From Mesocentrotus franciscanus (lineage: Eukaryota > Echinodermata > Echinoidea > Camarodonta > Strongylocentrotidae): DNA of 64,000 nt. The first letter of the stretch is position 1. Each line of letters opens with the position of its first letter. The DNA lies in contig CP137667.1 of NCBI GenBank assembly GCA_037976565.1, forward strand, positions 33,053,420 through 33,117,419, given 5' to 3'. The notes below the pieces were generated by a model. The model did no database searches. It was not told the DNA's origin and saw nothing but the letters and a program-made list of their open reading frames with translations. A program made the translations under genes and the position numbers. Positions 1 through 14,100 of this stretch are shown one piece after another.

Positions 1-1130
1 TTAAAAAAAAAATTACATATTTAGTGAGGGCAGTGACCTTTATCAGCTGATCGTTTAGCAGTTTAATGGCCAAAAGTGCACTACCTCCGAAGCGAGGCGG
101 GTATACATACAGAATCGCCCATAAAGTTGGCCCGAATAACTTTTTCTTACCACTTAATGAATAATTATTGTGACAATATGGTTTATTCTTTATAAGTACA
201 GTTTACATATCTTCTCAGAACTTTATTGACTCTGTGGCTTTTTAGATTAATCAATATAGACTCTCTGAGAAGATTATAATAATTATATTACATGAGAAGA
301 GGTAAAGGAAAACTCCGACTTTATGGGCAACAGTGTAATTACATTGATTTGATTGATGACATTGCAACAACATTGTTCCTGAATTACACATAATTCGGTT
401 CCTATTATTTAGAAATGACTGTTTGCTCACGTCATCAAACCTTCAGTTTGTCTGTTTGCATAAAAATGGTGCTTAATCACCTCTCTCATATCCTCTTTCA
501 TTCCATATTTCTGATCAACTTTCCTTGCCATGAACTCACTGAATCCTAGCTGGATCAGATGGGATTATTTGCAGTCCGAATAAGATTAAGCTTTGATCCC
601 TAATTTTTCGATTTATTCCCGCGTATACGGATGTATGATAATGCCTTTCTCGGTGTTCGTGGTTTTTTAATAACAGTCTGGTAGAGACAATGCTCATAAT
701 TTTATGCAAGTTAACAGCTCATAACAATATAGGCATAGTCAGGGGGCCAAGGGGACGCATCCCCCTGTTCATGCGCTAAAAAAGTTAATATACCCCAGCT
801 GTAAGGATAGACTCTGTGATTGTATTTGTCACCCCCGTCCGAATGTGCCATTCCCGCCCCTTCAAGAAATCTGGCTACGCCAGTAGAAACTTGAGAGATT
901 AATTTTAAGCATCATCATATTGGTTGGCTTTTTGTAATTCTTTGGTTACCAATTAAGTATTATCATTGAAATAATCTTTATTGCACTTTAAAAAGCGACA
1001 GTGAATGTGTCACAATCAGAACATCCACGTAACCAAAGGGCCCAATGGACAGAGCCACTTGAGAGGCGTATATCTATAGGGGCAGGGGAGCTTATCCTCT
1101 CCTCCCCCCTCCAAAAAAATATGAAGAGAG
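1..1130. other. AT-rich non-coding DNA
   Basis: No ORF with recognisable domains on either strand. A short motif CTGGCTACGCCAGT near 872 recurs near 28300 and looks like the edge of a dispersed repeat. A G-rich patch lies near 741-765. Confidence 0.5.
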
Positions 1131-1365
1131 AAAGAAGAATGGGAGAGGTGGAAGAGAATGAAAGAGAGAGGGAGAGATCGAGGGGAGGGGGGTTCGAGAG
1201 AGGGAAAGGAAAAGAAATAAGTGGAAGGAGGGCCGGAAATCTCGAGAGAGGGGGTGGGGGCCGGGATCGAGAAATGAGAGGGGGAGGGAGAAAGGAGGAC
1301 GGAGCGGGAGAGGGGGCGAGGGGCCGGCGAGGGGAGGCCGGTCTGCGAGGAGTGGGAGGTCAGTG
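1131..1365. repeat. Purine-rich low-complexity tract
   Basis: About 230 bases of nearly pure A/G on the + strand, built from GAGA and GGGA runs. The open frame through it encodes only Arg/Glu/Gly and is a composition artefact. Confidence 0.75.
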
Positions 1366-4300
1366 AAGGTGACGTGAAAAGGATAGTGATTTGACCTCAG
1401 CTCCTACATTACTTGTCCCTGCATTTCTTGGCCTAATTCTCTTCTACTATAACATAACTATTTAACATCTCCGGTGATGACGCCCCCCCCCCCCCCTCTT
1501 GATATCAGTGCATCGTCAATAATGTGAGCCCACGCCATGTACGTCTTTGGAGGGAATCAGATTTTAATGCTGTCTATGACCAAAAATACATTTAGCCGTG
1601 AATTATTTCGTCCAACGTAAGGTCATTTCCGTTACATCCGATTGGGTTTTAACTGGAAATAATATTTGTCATCTTTTAATTTTGGCGCGTTTATGACTTT
1701 ATCTAGGCCAATTGCGTTGAATACCTTTCCTAACTGTTCCAAGTTTTTTTTCCTTTTCACTTGTTGCATATAAAATTAGATGGGATTTTCCCTAAAATAA
1801 TGTTCAATTTGAAGGGTTTTGCACTTTTTCATAGATTACTGTGATACATTGGCAGCACGTATTCAGCAAGACAAACAAACGATAATTTTTGTTTAATTTA
1901 AAAGGTCGACTTGAAGATTAACCTAAAGGACTTATCTACCAAGCGATGCAGTTTTCTCTTTCATTTTCAGAGATTGATTTATGGATTGGAATATCAATTG
2001 ATATCTAATTAAAAGCATCCAAATGTATAGTTCCAGGAATTCACTTAACAATCATTATTGAGACAACTATAGCTTAATATTGCTCTACAAAGCGTACTCG
2101 AAACAATCATACTTATTATATGCTGTTACGGAGTAACGCCTTCCTCTATGTGTCAAAACTGTTCAATATGCTCTTGAAATTATTTATGTTTACATTAATT
2201 ACTTGATTATTTTTTTTAATATAAAAACATTAAAGAAATCAAAATAATGATACTTTGAATTCGAAAAAAATGAACATGTTTCATTATAGTTGTGATCACA
2301 ATTAAATAGTTTTAATCACAGTTCAAATTAATCATCTTCTATTTAGTAAATGTTTATATTAACAAAAAGGTGCCAGGCTTGACTAGCACATAATTATTTT
2401 TTGATCCCAAGTACCAGCTTTTATCATTATACTTATCGATTGAACTTACATTGTGAATAATATATTTGTATACATGGTGTATATAATGTTGTTGTTGATT
2501 AAAATCATTCAAACAATATTCTGTCATGGCAACCTATTTGCCATCGCTGATATAATGATATAAGTATGTTATAATACTGAAAAATACTGAAAGAAAAAGG
2601 TGCACAGAGAAAGACAAACTGTTAGAGAGAGAGAGTGAGAGCAAGAGACCGGGAGAGAAGGGAGGGGTGGGAGAAAGAGAGAGGAAAATGATGACTTCCG
2701 TTGCTACAAACAAAATAAATGATTTTGATAGTGGAAAGGGGGCACTATTTTGAACATACCTATCAATTTTTTCTTATCCTGGGACTAAGTAATTTACCCC
2801 CCTAAAAAAATTTAAAAAAATCGACTGTGATAATTATAATGTATGGCGGCTAAACGATGATTTCCTGCAAAAAGTGCGAGATTCAGGAACTGGCATATCC
2901 CCAGCAGCAGCCTCTGCTAATAATAATCTGGTATAAAGGAGAAGGTTGAGTTCTTGTAAAGGTGAAAACAAAAATAATTATCAGTATCAGAGAGAATTTT
3001 TCCCTGTAAAGAATTGCCCTCAATTCGCATGCCCTCACTGATGAATTCGACATTACGACGAAAAATGTACTGATCAACGAAAAGAGTAATACGACGCTCT
3101 TGAACTTGCCAGAGGATGGGTTTGTTTAGAGAGGCCTTGCGATTGTATTGCATATACATTACCCCCTCCCACACACACACACACCTCGTGGTTCGAGAGG
3201 ACTCCGCCCCCGGCCCAATTTCATTTCTGGATACGCCATACTGCGGTAGGTAGTTTACTAAAGTTGCCCATCAGGTGTGTCAATTTTCTATAACATTTTG
3301 AACAGGTTATGTAGGTGTCATTGTAAAATCTATCAACAAACTTTGTGGGCATCATAATAATATTAACCGGAGCTAAACTGAAAAGATCGCCTCATATATT
3401 AGCTGACATTGAAATTTTGCTGACAAATGCACGGTTGTCAGACACAATTTCAGAATGTTGGATGTGTCAGTAGGCGTCTTGTTATGGGTCAGGTAGCCTA
3501 TCTAGGTTTATGACATTAGTTTGCGTCGACTCCCCCATCACAACCGCAAACACCTAAATAACACCCGCGGTACCCCCACCCCTTTTCCTTTTCTTCTGAA
3601 TTTCGCCCACGTTTTGCTTGGTCCACACTTCTAATTGACACTTTATTATGCGTACCATTTGATTTGGTTCGATTTCGGTTTATTTACTTCCATTACAATA
3701 TAAGCATCTGTATTCAATTATTATTTCATTTCATTTCATTTAATTCCATTCGTCATATAAAAACATACACAATTATAACATTGATATTTACAGATAAGTA
3801 AAGAACATACTGATAACATAACGAAAGATAAACAGAAAATACAATTATTATGTACGAATGAGGAAACCGGCAAGAAAGAACAGTGAAGTCTTATGTGGGG
3901 CTGGTCCCTTACGATATAATAAAGAATGTTACCCTTATCTAACACTTAACACCTTACACCTAACAACTAACAACTAACACCTAACATCCAACACCTGATT
4001 GCATTATATACAAATAATAACATGCTATTCACATAAAACGTTATTGTTTGTATCTCTGTTTAAATGTATTTAAAGTTGGGCTTGATTAACATAGATCAGT
4101 GTCATAAATTCCGGTAGAAAACGCTGAAAAATAAAACGGATCATATTGCATTAACAAGGAGGGGCATGCTAAAAAAAAATGGGGGGCCGGGGTGTAATGC
4201 TTTTATGGTGAATGTCCCCAAGATTTAGTTGAGTCAATAATTCATGGGTTTGGGTCAAACAATATATATTATAGCAACAGACTTTTAAAAATGCGAAAGT

Positions 4301-4622
4301 TACAAATTTTACAAGGTTTAAAATAATCATGACATTGATCAAACCAATTTTTCACGTATCTTTATCCCTGCCCTATTTCCCATTTTCATGCAGTAGCCAA
4401 AAATGTCTCGCTTTTAATTCCGCACTGATTTGTACCCGCATAATCTATATCCCTTCCCGCACGCACATGCACCATAAACCGAAGCCGACACCGTTTGCGT
4501 AGAATAGTCGTAATCTTTTCCCGCTAAAATCGGCGGAACCCTTCACATTTACACGTACCGCCACAATCCTGATTAACACGTCATTGTATTAGGGGTTGCC
4601 AGGTACAGTCACGCTCTGGGTG
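1366..4622. other. Non-coding DNA upstream of the secreted-protein gene
   Basis: AT-rich, no convincing exon. It contains a poly-C run near 1484, a GA-rich patch at 2620-2690, an (AC)n run near 3172-3184, and T/C-rich sequence near 3715-3745. Proximal sequence just before the TATA box (4380-4620) is somewhat less AT-rich and may hold promoter elements. No specific sites were identified. Confidence 0.45.
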
Positions 4623-4630
4623 TATAAATA
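4623..4630 (+). promoter_or_regulatory. TATA box of the secreted-protein gene
   Basis: TATAAATA at 4623-4630, followed by G. Transcription would be expected to start about 30 bases downstream, near 4650-4660. Downstream lies an ATG-free stretch ending at a consensus donor (GTAAGT at 4817), as expected for a 5' UTR exon. The link to the coding exons 4 kb away is an inference from position, strand and lack of other genes. Confidence 0.5.
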
Positions 4631-4652
4631 GTCAGAAGTCATAATCAATTTG

Positions 4653-4816
4653 ATCCAAATAAGCATCAACTGGAACAAAAGCTGTTGGAGCTTGAACAAA
4701 ATAACTCGACAATAAAACCAATTTGGACCGAAAAGCTTATTTCATTTTAACCGAGCGCCGTTTAGCCTCTGGAATATTCAGTTTGGAAACTGACTCGCTC
4801 CAGCACAAAATTCACA
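4653..4816 (+). other. Probable non-coding first exon (5' UTR) of the secreted-protein gene
   Basis: Begins about 25-30 bases after the TATA box and ends just before GTAAGT (4817-4822). There is no ATG in this stretch of about 160 bases, which fits a 5' UTR. It would splice to the acceptor ending at 8528, directly before the start codon. The start is approximate. No transcript evidence is available, so the exon is a prediction. Confidence 0.42.
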
Positions 4817-5354
4817 GTAAGTTTTCATCGTTGTTAATAATTGAGTGTGCTTAATTTTGTTTAAAGACTAAATGTCATGTATTCAAATTGTTGTTATAAC
4901 TTGCTAATTATCTTACTCTTCAACAATTTACATCACAATGTAATAAGTTGAATTAGTGTGACGAATTTGTAATTTTAGTTTGAGTCCATGAATCTTGGTC
5001 GTGAAAGTATAAAGTCGCAATATGATATCTGTGTTTTAAATTGGCACTTTTTTTAAAAGTAATCTTGTATCACTTTCAGACTTCTTAAGTTTATAGAAAT
5101 TGATAATTTTTTTCTTTTTTGAAATTGTATGATATTGAATAATTACTGCTATCTCTTTTCTTAGAACTTATTATTATGCCCAATGTAACATATGACATTA
5201 ACATAGGTGTAAATATTGTCTGCTTAATTAGATTTATTGTAAATTCTAGACCCTCTTACAAAGTCCGAGATTAGCATTATATTTGGTGTACAGTAACGCT
5301 TAATTAATGATTGAACATTATATTCAACGATATTCCTTTGACTCGGACTGGCTG

Positions 5355-5356
5355 AC

Positions 5357-5405
<49 letters not shown>

Positions 5406-5406
5406 A
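5355..5406. repeat. (GATT)n microsatellite
   Basis: About twelve uninterrupted copies of GATT on the + strand. Confidence 0.95.
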
Positions 5407-6642
5407 AATTCCGTTTTGATATAAGCATTTACATGACACATGTTTATTTTTTTAATAACATCGAACAATGTAATACAATCTTATATGAAACAAAAATAGA
5501 AATATTGACAAACTAAGAATATTATCGGATCATTATTGACCTAAATGTATACAATTTGAAGCCGAGGGGCATGCAAAAAATAATGCCATGTTTGTGTTAT
5601 GCATAGCCCAAAATGAATATTTCATTCATATTTTATATTTTATGCTATATCTCTTTGTATTACTGTACTTGCTGCTTCCTCATTCTAAAATCAAATTTAT
5701 TGAAAGTAACGAGCTATAGGATACGACATATTTTTGTGATACAAGTTCAGCTTATGGGCAAATGCATGTTTTTATTTGATCCACGGAGAAAATGTATTTA
5801 TTTCCTTGCATTCATGCAGCTGGTTACACTCATTAAATACCAAATAAAAATTGAAGCTGGAAGACCTTCCTCCACAAAAACTGCGGCTAAATTTAATAAA
5901 CTTAATAAATTACACCCTTAAACTCAGTCAATGCACTTTTGTACTTATGCAATTTTTCATAAAGTTCTTATTTCCGTTTTATCATCTGTCTAAGCATGCT
6001 GTTTAATATGCCTCAATTTCATCAATTTGGCACAATTCCCACTTAACTGCGTTTCGCATAATTTTACTGTTAAATAGTCTGAAAGTCTTTGTTTTGATAA
6101 ATTATGATTAAGATGCCATGACGCAGGTGTACATAATTATTTTATCTTGCGTGTCATAGAAAGGGAAAGGGGCCAAATATCTTTCAAACATCATTAACAC
6201 GACACCTATTATGAAGAAAAGTATCAGAAGTGTTAAATAATTATTATTGTCCTTGGAGAAAACATATTATATTTTGCTGTACGGGTTCTGTATATATTAC
6301 GTCGTATTTAGAAAAGAACGTCAAATTCAGATTTGAATTTATCATGATTTGAGCCTGCACAGGGTATGTTTTTATTGAATTTGATTTAATTGGTTTATGA
6401 CATACAGCTTAAGGCTGATATTGTCTGTTTATTTTTTAAACAAAGTAATCAGATATTTACATTATAACCCAAACATCAAATTACAAAAGTCACATCACTA
6501 TGATACATCAATAATATTGAAGACTTAGAAATGTATCAAAGATGCGGATAAGTAATTCATCAAAATAATTTAGGTAATGTCATTTAATTATTCAAGGGTA
6601 AATTCATTTAAGCATGTTCAGGAATATTATGCTTATTGCACC

Positions 6643-6975
6643 CCCCCCCCAAAAAAAAAAAAAATCATTTTGGACAAACAATTTTAGTTGAGTAAGCGAG
6701 AGAATAAATACACAGATGTAACACATAAATGTGGAGAACCAACGACTATGAATACCGAAAGAAATGAAATCCGATAGTAAAAGTAACTCAGGTAGTGAGC
6801 AAAAAAAAAAAAATTTTGGCACCCGAAAAATGTTTTCCCTCCGGGAAGGGTTAATTTTTTTCCACCGCCACCCTCCCCCCCTTGGGCGCCAGGGGAGGGG
6901 GCCCAACTTCTTTTTTTTTTTCAAAAAAAGGGTGTTTTTACCTGTTTTTTTTCCCCCCTGGATCCGCCACTGTCC
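6643..6975. repeat. Homopolymer-rich dispersed repeat fragment
   Basis: Runs of C, A, T and G alternate here. The segment closes with GGATCCGCCACTG, a terminal motif that recurs next to G/C-rich debris elsewhere in the window (for example near 10303 and, in inverse form, near 21550). It is probably the end of a degenerate transposon. No ORF is credible. Confidence 0.5.
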
Positions 6976-8528
6976 AGAGCCACCAGAGGGTTACTTTCAC
7001 AATGTAATCGCAATTACTTAACGTTATCTATAAAGGAAATCCAACCTTGATAGCAAACTACTCTAGAGGAAATCAGAAAAATCAGGGAATTAGTAAACAG
7101 TGGTTTGGGCTTTCAAATTGGCTGAATGAGGAATGTGTCTGTGATGTAGTAGCGGACAACTTCCCATTTGATGACTAAACTTTAAATTTTTCAAGAATGT
7201 ATGACTCGGGAAGGTCTATTCTCTTTAGAAGACCTATGATAATATATCCATGATATATTTTGAGTAGTGCCCAAAGGGAGAAGGCACTTAGGAGAAAAAC
7301 AAAAATAAATTATATTTTGTGTACACGACAAACGTGAGAGTTATCCGCGACTACGTCACAATCCACTGACCAAACTGCCAATTTGAGATTTGCATAGACT
7401 TAGTGATCTCATGAAATATTCATAATTTTCTTATTTCTGGTTCTATTTTTCTCATGTTCTGCTTTCATACCAATGAACTTATTACAAAGATTGGGTAATC
7501 ACGAATGCGCTGTAACTTCTCGTGGAATAGCTGACCAGGGATAATCTCTTGTCTACTGTGTATTTCCGCCCTATCAAAATATTATCAGGCTTTCGTTGAA
7601 TACGAATTCTCCCCCATCCCTCTCTCTCTCTCGCACGTGCCCCCTCGCTCCCCAGTAAAGTTACGCCACTGTAGATGCGTAATATTTATTCATGGACATA
7701 ATAACAGTTAAGATAAGAGTCCTTTTATTTCATTTCATATCTTCAAAATAATTATCGAAACACAAAACACAAATATTTATACAAAATCAAACAAAGTTAT
7801 GCCAGATAATACTGATCTCAGTGAAGCTACAAATACATAGTAAAATCGTTATTTCACAATACTTGACGTGTTGAAATGGATGTAAAGTTCAGTGAACTAA
7901 TGATAACTGTCGGCCACAGTAATTTTACTTTGAGAGTGAACGCGACAGGAGACTGATTAATGTCAATTAAGCATTCAGGATTTTAATCTTTAATGGCAGT
8001 TGACCTTTTGTTGGATTATATCTTGTCGTACTCTCCGTTACATATGCAGACACAAAAGTCGTAAATAAAAGGGGAATTCGTTTCTAATACCTCTGCAACT
8101 CTCAAACAAAAACATTTTAGTGACTTTCAGGAAAAACGATTATTTTTTCAGCTTGCTATAAGCATGATAAGATATATTTGCTTCCTTTCTATTTCCTTGT
8201 TTTGTGTGAGTGCGTTTCTCGTAAACGCCCTTGAGAGTAGGCCTATGTTAAATGTATCTGCTAATTTTATTTAATCTTCTAGTTTCTTTTATTGTTCGTT
8301 ATCTCCTTTAAATGACCCTTCCGCAAGATTCCTTTATCATGGTTACTATCGACACAAACATGGCAAAAGGTCGAGGTGTGCATTGTTCTTTATAATGAGA
8401 CGAATTTTCATTAAGGTCAATGTTTATTTCTGTTGGTTAATTGATAATTCCAAACATAATTATGAAATGAAGAACGCCTTTAATGATTATAACACTATCT
8501 TTATATTTTATTTCCTTACGTTATGCAG

Positions 8529-8601
8529 ATGGCAGTACTTCGACTAACGACGATTTTAGCTCTTCTTTTCTCAGTATGTTTGTTATTCTCAACGACACAC
8601 G
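8529..8601 (+). CDS. Signal-peptide exon of a small secreted acidic RGD protein
   Basis: ATG at 8529 starts a 24-residue hydrophobic leader (MAVLRLTTILALLFSVCLLF, then STTH and a split Gly codon), a textbook signal peptide with a likely cleavage site near STTHG. The exon begins right after an acceptor-like TTATGCAG and ends at 8601 before a consensus donor, GTAAGT. It ends in phase 1, and both candidate terminal exons (15957 and 18467) start with GA and complete a glycine codon. An in-frame ATG at 8523 would add two residues if no splice occurs at 8528. Targeting to the secretory pathway is well supported. The protein family is not recognised. Confidence 0.75.
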
Positions 8602-9716
8602 GTAAGTCTTTAGTTTTACGACACGTGCTCCGACGACAATGCTCTGCGTTCAATTTCTAACACTAAACAAATTATTGACCTCAAAGGCTTGACCTCAATT
8701 AAAACCCTGGACCTGACACTAAACCTATATATCTAAACCTTAGCATAAACCTTGCATATAAGACCTAAATGACAACCCAAAAGCTAACCCTATATACCAA
8801 TGTACGGATCCAGTGTTTTGTGAAAGAAGAATTTCTAAAAACTGCTGACAACAAGCAAGAAAGAAAGAAAGATACATAGAAAAGAAAAGAACAAAAAATA
8901 AGAAAAAAGAAAGAAACAAAATCTGGATATCTCGGTGCCTTGTGGCCACTTGGGTTTCAAAAGGTGTTGTGCCAGCCCCCCTCAAAAAAAAAGAAAAAAG
9001 AAAGGGGAGCCAGTGCCTAATATCTCAAGAAACAAAGCCCGGATTATTGGTCGGCGGAGCAAATCGTGTCGGATTACAAAATCTTTACATATTTTGAAAT
9101 ACATAAATAATAAATAGTTTCCATACTCCTTTATACAGATCCGTTACTACGAGCTAATAGATTGATGTGAAATAAATTGGACGAAGCTATAAAGGCTTAC
9201 ACGAATGACGAAATACGAAATGAAAATGAGTATGAAATCATAAAAGCACTGATGAATGGATATTATGTCATAGACTAAAGATAATTCTTGTTCAATATTT
9301 TAATTGTTCAGTCGTTTCTTTAATCTTAATGTTCGAGCAAATATTATTTTTTCCACTGTGATATTCTATGAATGCTGCAAACTGGACGGGGTATTACAAA
9401 TAATGATTAAGCAAAGCGAAATCGACATTTGGATTAAATATATTCAACTTAGTCGATTATGATTTCAAGCCACAATTTAATTATTGACCATTAGAGGGGT
9501 CGAAAGGGGGTTGCGTTTTCATCTGAATTTACCCCTTTCCAATCCAATCAATTGACCTTACACAAAGGCCAATACAATTAATAGGCTATTCATTATATAT
9601 TGTTTATACTACAATTATAATGAATAATCACAAGTAACAATCAAACTATAGAAAAATGTAAGGCAAGGTACAGTAAATCACTTTCTACAACACCAACAGC
9701 CAGCACATTAAATCAG

Positions 9717-10315
9717 TAGCGTAGCGTGGGATCAGCTATTGAGAGGGGGCACTTTTGTCATGGGGGGGGGGCGCTCCGAGTATCACGCAGTCGATGAAAT
9801 GCGGGCATGTAAGACCATCGAAAGGTGGTGTGAAAGATGGGGGAGGGGCCCGAGGGGGTCATAATAATCACCATTTGACGTTGCCTTCCACATCCCACAT
9901 CGCCCTTTCTTTCTCTCACTTTACCCCCCATCCCCCGCCCTCCCCTCCATCAAAGAAAGGGAGAGTATGACCCTTTGGCTTCGCCATATTGCCTTGAACT
10001 TGACACACGTTCTAGATTCTCAATTTTACAAAATAATGCTGAAGGATGGCACGACCTTGCCAGTCGTCTAGGCTCTCAAACAGCTGTGCAACACGTGATA
10101 CTCGTGACGCCAAAAGATCTAGGGGCACAGGGGGCATGTGTACCCCCTCCCCCAACAAAATTAGCCAACCTTACACAGGCTCATACCCCCCCCCCCGCCC
10201 CCTCCGCCTTATTATTACCGGCATTGGCTTTTTGTGATATAGAAAGTTAGGACTAAGAACGATACTGCTTAAAATGTGAGATTGATTATTTTTGTTGGTT
10301 CCTGGATCCGCCACT
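9717..10315. repeat. Degenerate repeat with G/C homopolymers and CAGTGGCG-like ends
   Basis: Starts near CAGTAGCGTAGCGTGGG and ends near GGATCCGCCACTG, an inverse-type terminal motif. Between them are G and C runs and short purine-rich patches. It is probably a decayed, non-coding DNA transposon. No target-site duplication was confirmed. Confidence 0.4.
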
Positions 10316-10403
10316 GAAACTCGGGCATTGATCATACCTTACAGAAGTCGGAAAAAAGTCAAACAATTGTATTATTATAACGTTGAAACACATGCATGCC
10401 ATC

Positions 10404-10757
10404 AAAGGGGAAATCCACCCTGATATTAAGTTCGTTTTAATAAAAGCAGAAAATGAGAGAAATAATTGAGTGAAAGTTTGAGCATATTCCAATTAAAAAT
10501 AAGAAAGTTATGAGTTGCGTTCAATCAGATACAAGTTGGCAACTCTGTAACATATCTTGCGAGATACCCTCCCATTTTCTGTATATTTAAAAAAAAAATC
10601 AGACATTTTTAATCATACATAATTAATGCAATATGTTTCTAACACAACCACTGCATGGGCAAAAAATCGATTCCGTCATCAATAAGGAAGAAAATTAAGG
10701 TTTTCTATTTTTTTCTTCTATTAAAACTAACTTAATATCAGGGTGGACTCCCCCTTT
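10404..10757. mobile_element. TIR miniature element, family 1 copy 1
   Basis: Begins AAAGGGGAAATCCACCCTGA and ends with the inverted partner (TCAGGGTGGACTCCCCCTTT), giving inverted repeats of about 28 bases that include TATTAAG. It has no coding capacity. Related copies lie at 39474-40265 and 44279-44743. It is consistent with a non-autonomous DNA transposon (MITE), superfamily not assigned. Confidence 0.8.
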
Positions 10758-11023
10758 AACTTCAACCCTTTACACCACTAACCCTATAACTTAAGCCTTC
10801 ACCTAAACCCCAATCGTAACCATAACCTTACAAGTAAAGTTTAGTCTAGGTTGATTACGTAATACATACGAATTTATACTGTGAGGTTTGGGAAACATGA
10901 AAATAATGAGAATTTGTCTCAGTCTTCCTGAACGTCACATCCGCTGCACAGAGAAATTTGTATTTGGGACATAAAAATTATTATGTGGCATGAAAGTGTG
11001 GTCCAAACTTTACAGCTACAATG

Positions 11024-11157
11024 CCCTGTTTCATGAAACTTGTTATCAATAGCTACTGTTATAAGCTACTGAAATTATGGCATCTGATTGGCTGAGAGCA
11101 AATTTGTCATAGAAATTTAGCAGTTGTTATAGATAACAAGTTTTATGAAACGGACCC
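11024..11157. mobile_element. Short TIR miniature element
   Basis: About 134 bases. The left end CCCTGTTTCATGAAACTTGT is matched by the right end ATAACAAGTTTTATGAAACG read in inverse. The terminal CCCTGTT resembles the ends of the element at 54407-54559, suggesting related families. Confidence 0.75.
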
Positions 11158-14100
11158 CTGGATGTGAGTTATATTTTGAGTATCATGGCATTTGAGGAGC
11201 AATCCTTTTTCATGGAACCTTTGCTTCCGGTGGTTTTCTTCCAAACTGACGTAAAAGGAAAAGGGAAAAAGCTCATAAATTATTGTTCATCCTTTACAAG
11301 AACTCAACCTTCTCTCAAACCTTTCTATATCTTCGACAAATTAAATCCTGCTGCTATGTCAAATCAACGAATATGTCTTTCTTAAACCCCCCCCCCTCCC
11401 TCCTGGTCATTTATACAATTGTTATTCACCCGTCCTATTCACTATCTCTTGAGTCCTTCTTGAGTCCTTGGGTGTTTTCATGATAGATAATCATGAAGGG
11501 TTTAGTTTATCTTTTCAAGTTCATCCATTCATAAAATCACTAGTCAGACACTAGAGAGAAGGAAGGTTGTCATTTTGCCAATAATTAGCGATTACGTTTT
11601 ATGAATTGGATTCTTGCGACTTGCGCTTGATTGCCAATCCGTTTTTCATAATTATATACAACCTGGAAAATGTTCCAAATGACTTTAAAATAGTTTTAAC
11701 GATTTTGTATCAGTTTTTTGTAAATATTGTAATAAATGTCATCTAATTTCATTGAAATTCTTCTTCCATTGCAAAAATCAAAATGAAACAAAAACAATAC
11801 GAATAAACAACAAATTTCGGTGCTAGGAAATGGGATTAACTCATTTGTAGAACGTAATCTTTTTTTAAAATACAATATCATTTAACTGTAAAATATTTCC
11901 AAAAGTCCTACTATATATATTTTCACATTATCCTCATCACATGCATTAGCCTACATCATCAATGATTGATTAATTAATTAATAGGACACCGCGTAACATT
12001 TTGTTTTAATATTTCAACCCACTGCAATTTAAAATAAAGAAAATTGTATTCATTTGACCTTAAAAATGGGAATCTATTGTTTAAAAAAGTGCAGCCAAGC
12101 TACTGTAGACTCCACGTCTCGGTTTTTACTTGCACGTCCACCGTTTTATTGTAAATAATAGACTTCATTCACTGTTTGGAATTACTCCATGCACTGTCAC
12201 TATGCCGGCACATTGCACAGACATCCCAGTTTAGCTGTATGATAAGCTGCCATCGGGATTATTTCTACAAGACAAGACAATACAAGAGTATTATATTCTT
12301 CTTTCACATGAATTAGAAGAAAAAATCAACCATGACTGTTAAACAAACAGAAGTGGGAATCTTTTGTAATAAAGTACACCCTTTTCCAAGTGAACCTTGA
12401 TTTTTTTTTAACAACATTTCAACCCAGTTAAATATTATTCTGTAATGATTTGACCTCCAAAAGTAGGTTTCGTTGTTTAATGAATGCAGTAATAAACCCC
12501 GTTGTCAGGTAAAATATTATTTCTACATCATACCCGGAATTCATATTATTGTTTTCCACCTTTGTGCAAAAAGCGTTTAACTGACTCATTGTTTGGGTGT
12601 TGCATACTGATAACCATGACGTTAAACACATCAAACAGGAAGCTTAATAAGAAGCATTAAATTCTGAGTCATCTTAATCAGCTTCATTTCCGATGTAAAA
12701 AAAATAATTCCGGGGAAATGTTATTATTCTAAAGTGGCGAACAACTTTCTAAGTATAAGTAATTGATTCTTTTATATGTAAAGAAACCGGAGCATTATGC
12801 ATTCTCTGTTTTGGAAATGTAAAATTATATATGATAATTAAAAATAATTGAAATATGATAAGTCAAAAATCAAATCAAATCAAAAACAATTTTGTTTTCA
12901 TAATCATAATCATTTGCGATTATGAAATACATGTATTTTTTTCTTTGGAAAATGGTGAGGTTTCATAACATGTGACACCTGCTTTAGAGAGACCTTGTCT
13001 GTATACACAATGTTCAAGTTTAAGTCAAAATCATTCAATTCCAATAATATAGAGTCAAGCCAATTCCTTTCAAATGTTACATGTATAGAAAAACAGAATA
13101 CAGATGTAGATGATGAAAAAAGTGGTCTTGTCTACAGTCCACTTAAAGATACTATGTCCCTTTTGCAGCCAACATCAAATTCTGTAGAACTTTGCAGGAA
13201 TTATGAATATGTCATGTATGTCCTATCTGTGAAATTTAAACGTTAGCAGTGTCCTAATATTCAAATTATGCAAGGAAACCCGTTTACTTGCTAGACTTCA
13301 CTGTCAGACACTATTGAGTGACTGACTGGCTTTTTCATCTTTGGTAATAACATACATAAAATGAGCTGTAAAGGGTACATGAGCATTTGTCTACATCAAT
13401 AACCCACTTCTTGTAATGGCCAAAATTAAACTGATTGAATCTTTGCGCAGCATAAAACGTACGACCATTCGGTACAATGGTCTGAAAAATCAGACTATTA
13501 CTTACTGGCTCTATAGCTCCTAAGTCGATTCGACAACTAATAGTCGTTATTTTCCCACTTAAAGACATTTTCAAGCCCCCTTTTTTTAGGGAAGTTCTAA
13601 ATTAGTATTGTCTTTCAAATGCCGTTGGAATTTAACCTTTTCATTTTTTTGGCCTGCAAATGGTACATAGTACCTTTAAGTAAAGTAAAAATGTTGAAAT
13701 GAGAGAGCAAAAAGGAAATTTCAACAGGTTTATGTATGTTTCGATGTTTTATGTTTCCTTTCAACCACGATTTTAATTGAAACGTTGAAAGAAAAATAAA
13801 CTTACACTTACATATATATAAAGATTGGCTGTCTATAAACACAACTTGTGAGCCTTTTGTGTGGTCTCTCTTTAGTCAGGATCCTACAGATTTTTAGGGG
13901 CCTTCTGTTTTTGAAATAATTATTGTTAACTTATAAACTCAGTGTTTACTTTTAGTTAGCTGATGTTTCGACCTGAAGATACTCAGAGATTATGTTGAGT
14001 TCTGGTCAAGCAAATTATGATGAAAGAGTATTATACTTCGAGGGTTTTTCTTTTGGAATCAACGATAATATGATGGGAAATTGACTCAATCTCGCTGAAA

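Larger units (their letters stand above)
4817..8528 (+). other. Predicted intron 1 of the secreted-protein gene
   Basis: About 3.7 kb between the 5' UTR donor and a T/C-rich acceptor (TTATGCAG ending at 8528). It holds a (GATT)n microsatellite, homopolymer-rich repeat debris at 6640-6975, and otherwise AT-rich sequence without recognisable coding content. Confidence 0.4.

Noticed and set aside
13335..13842. Two - strand ORFs of 75-79 codons
   Set aside because: No signal peptide, domain or splice context recognised. Length is within chance expectation for this composition.
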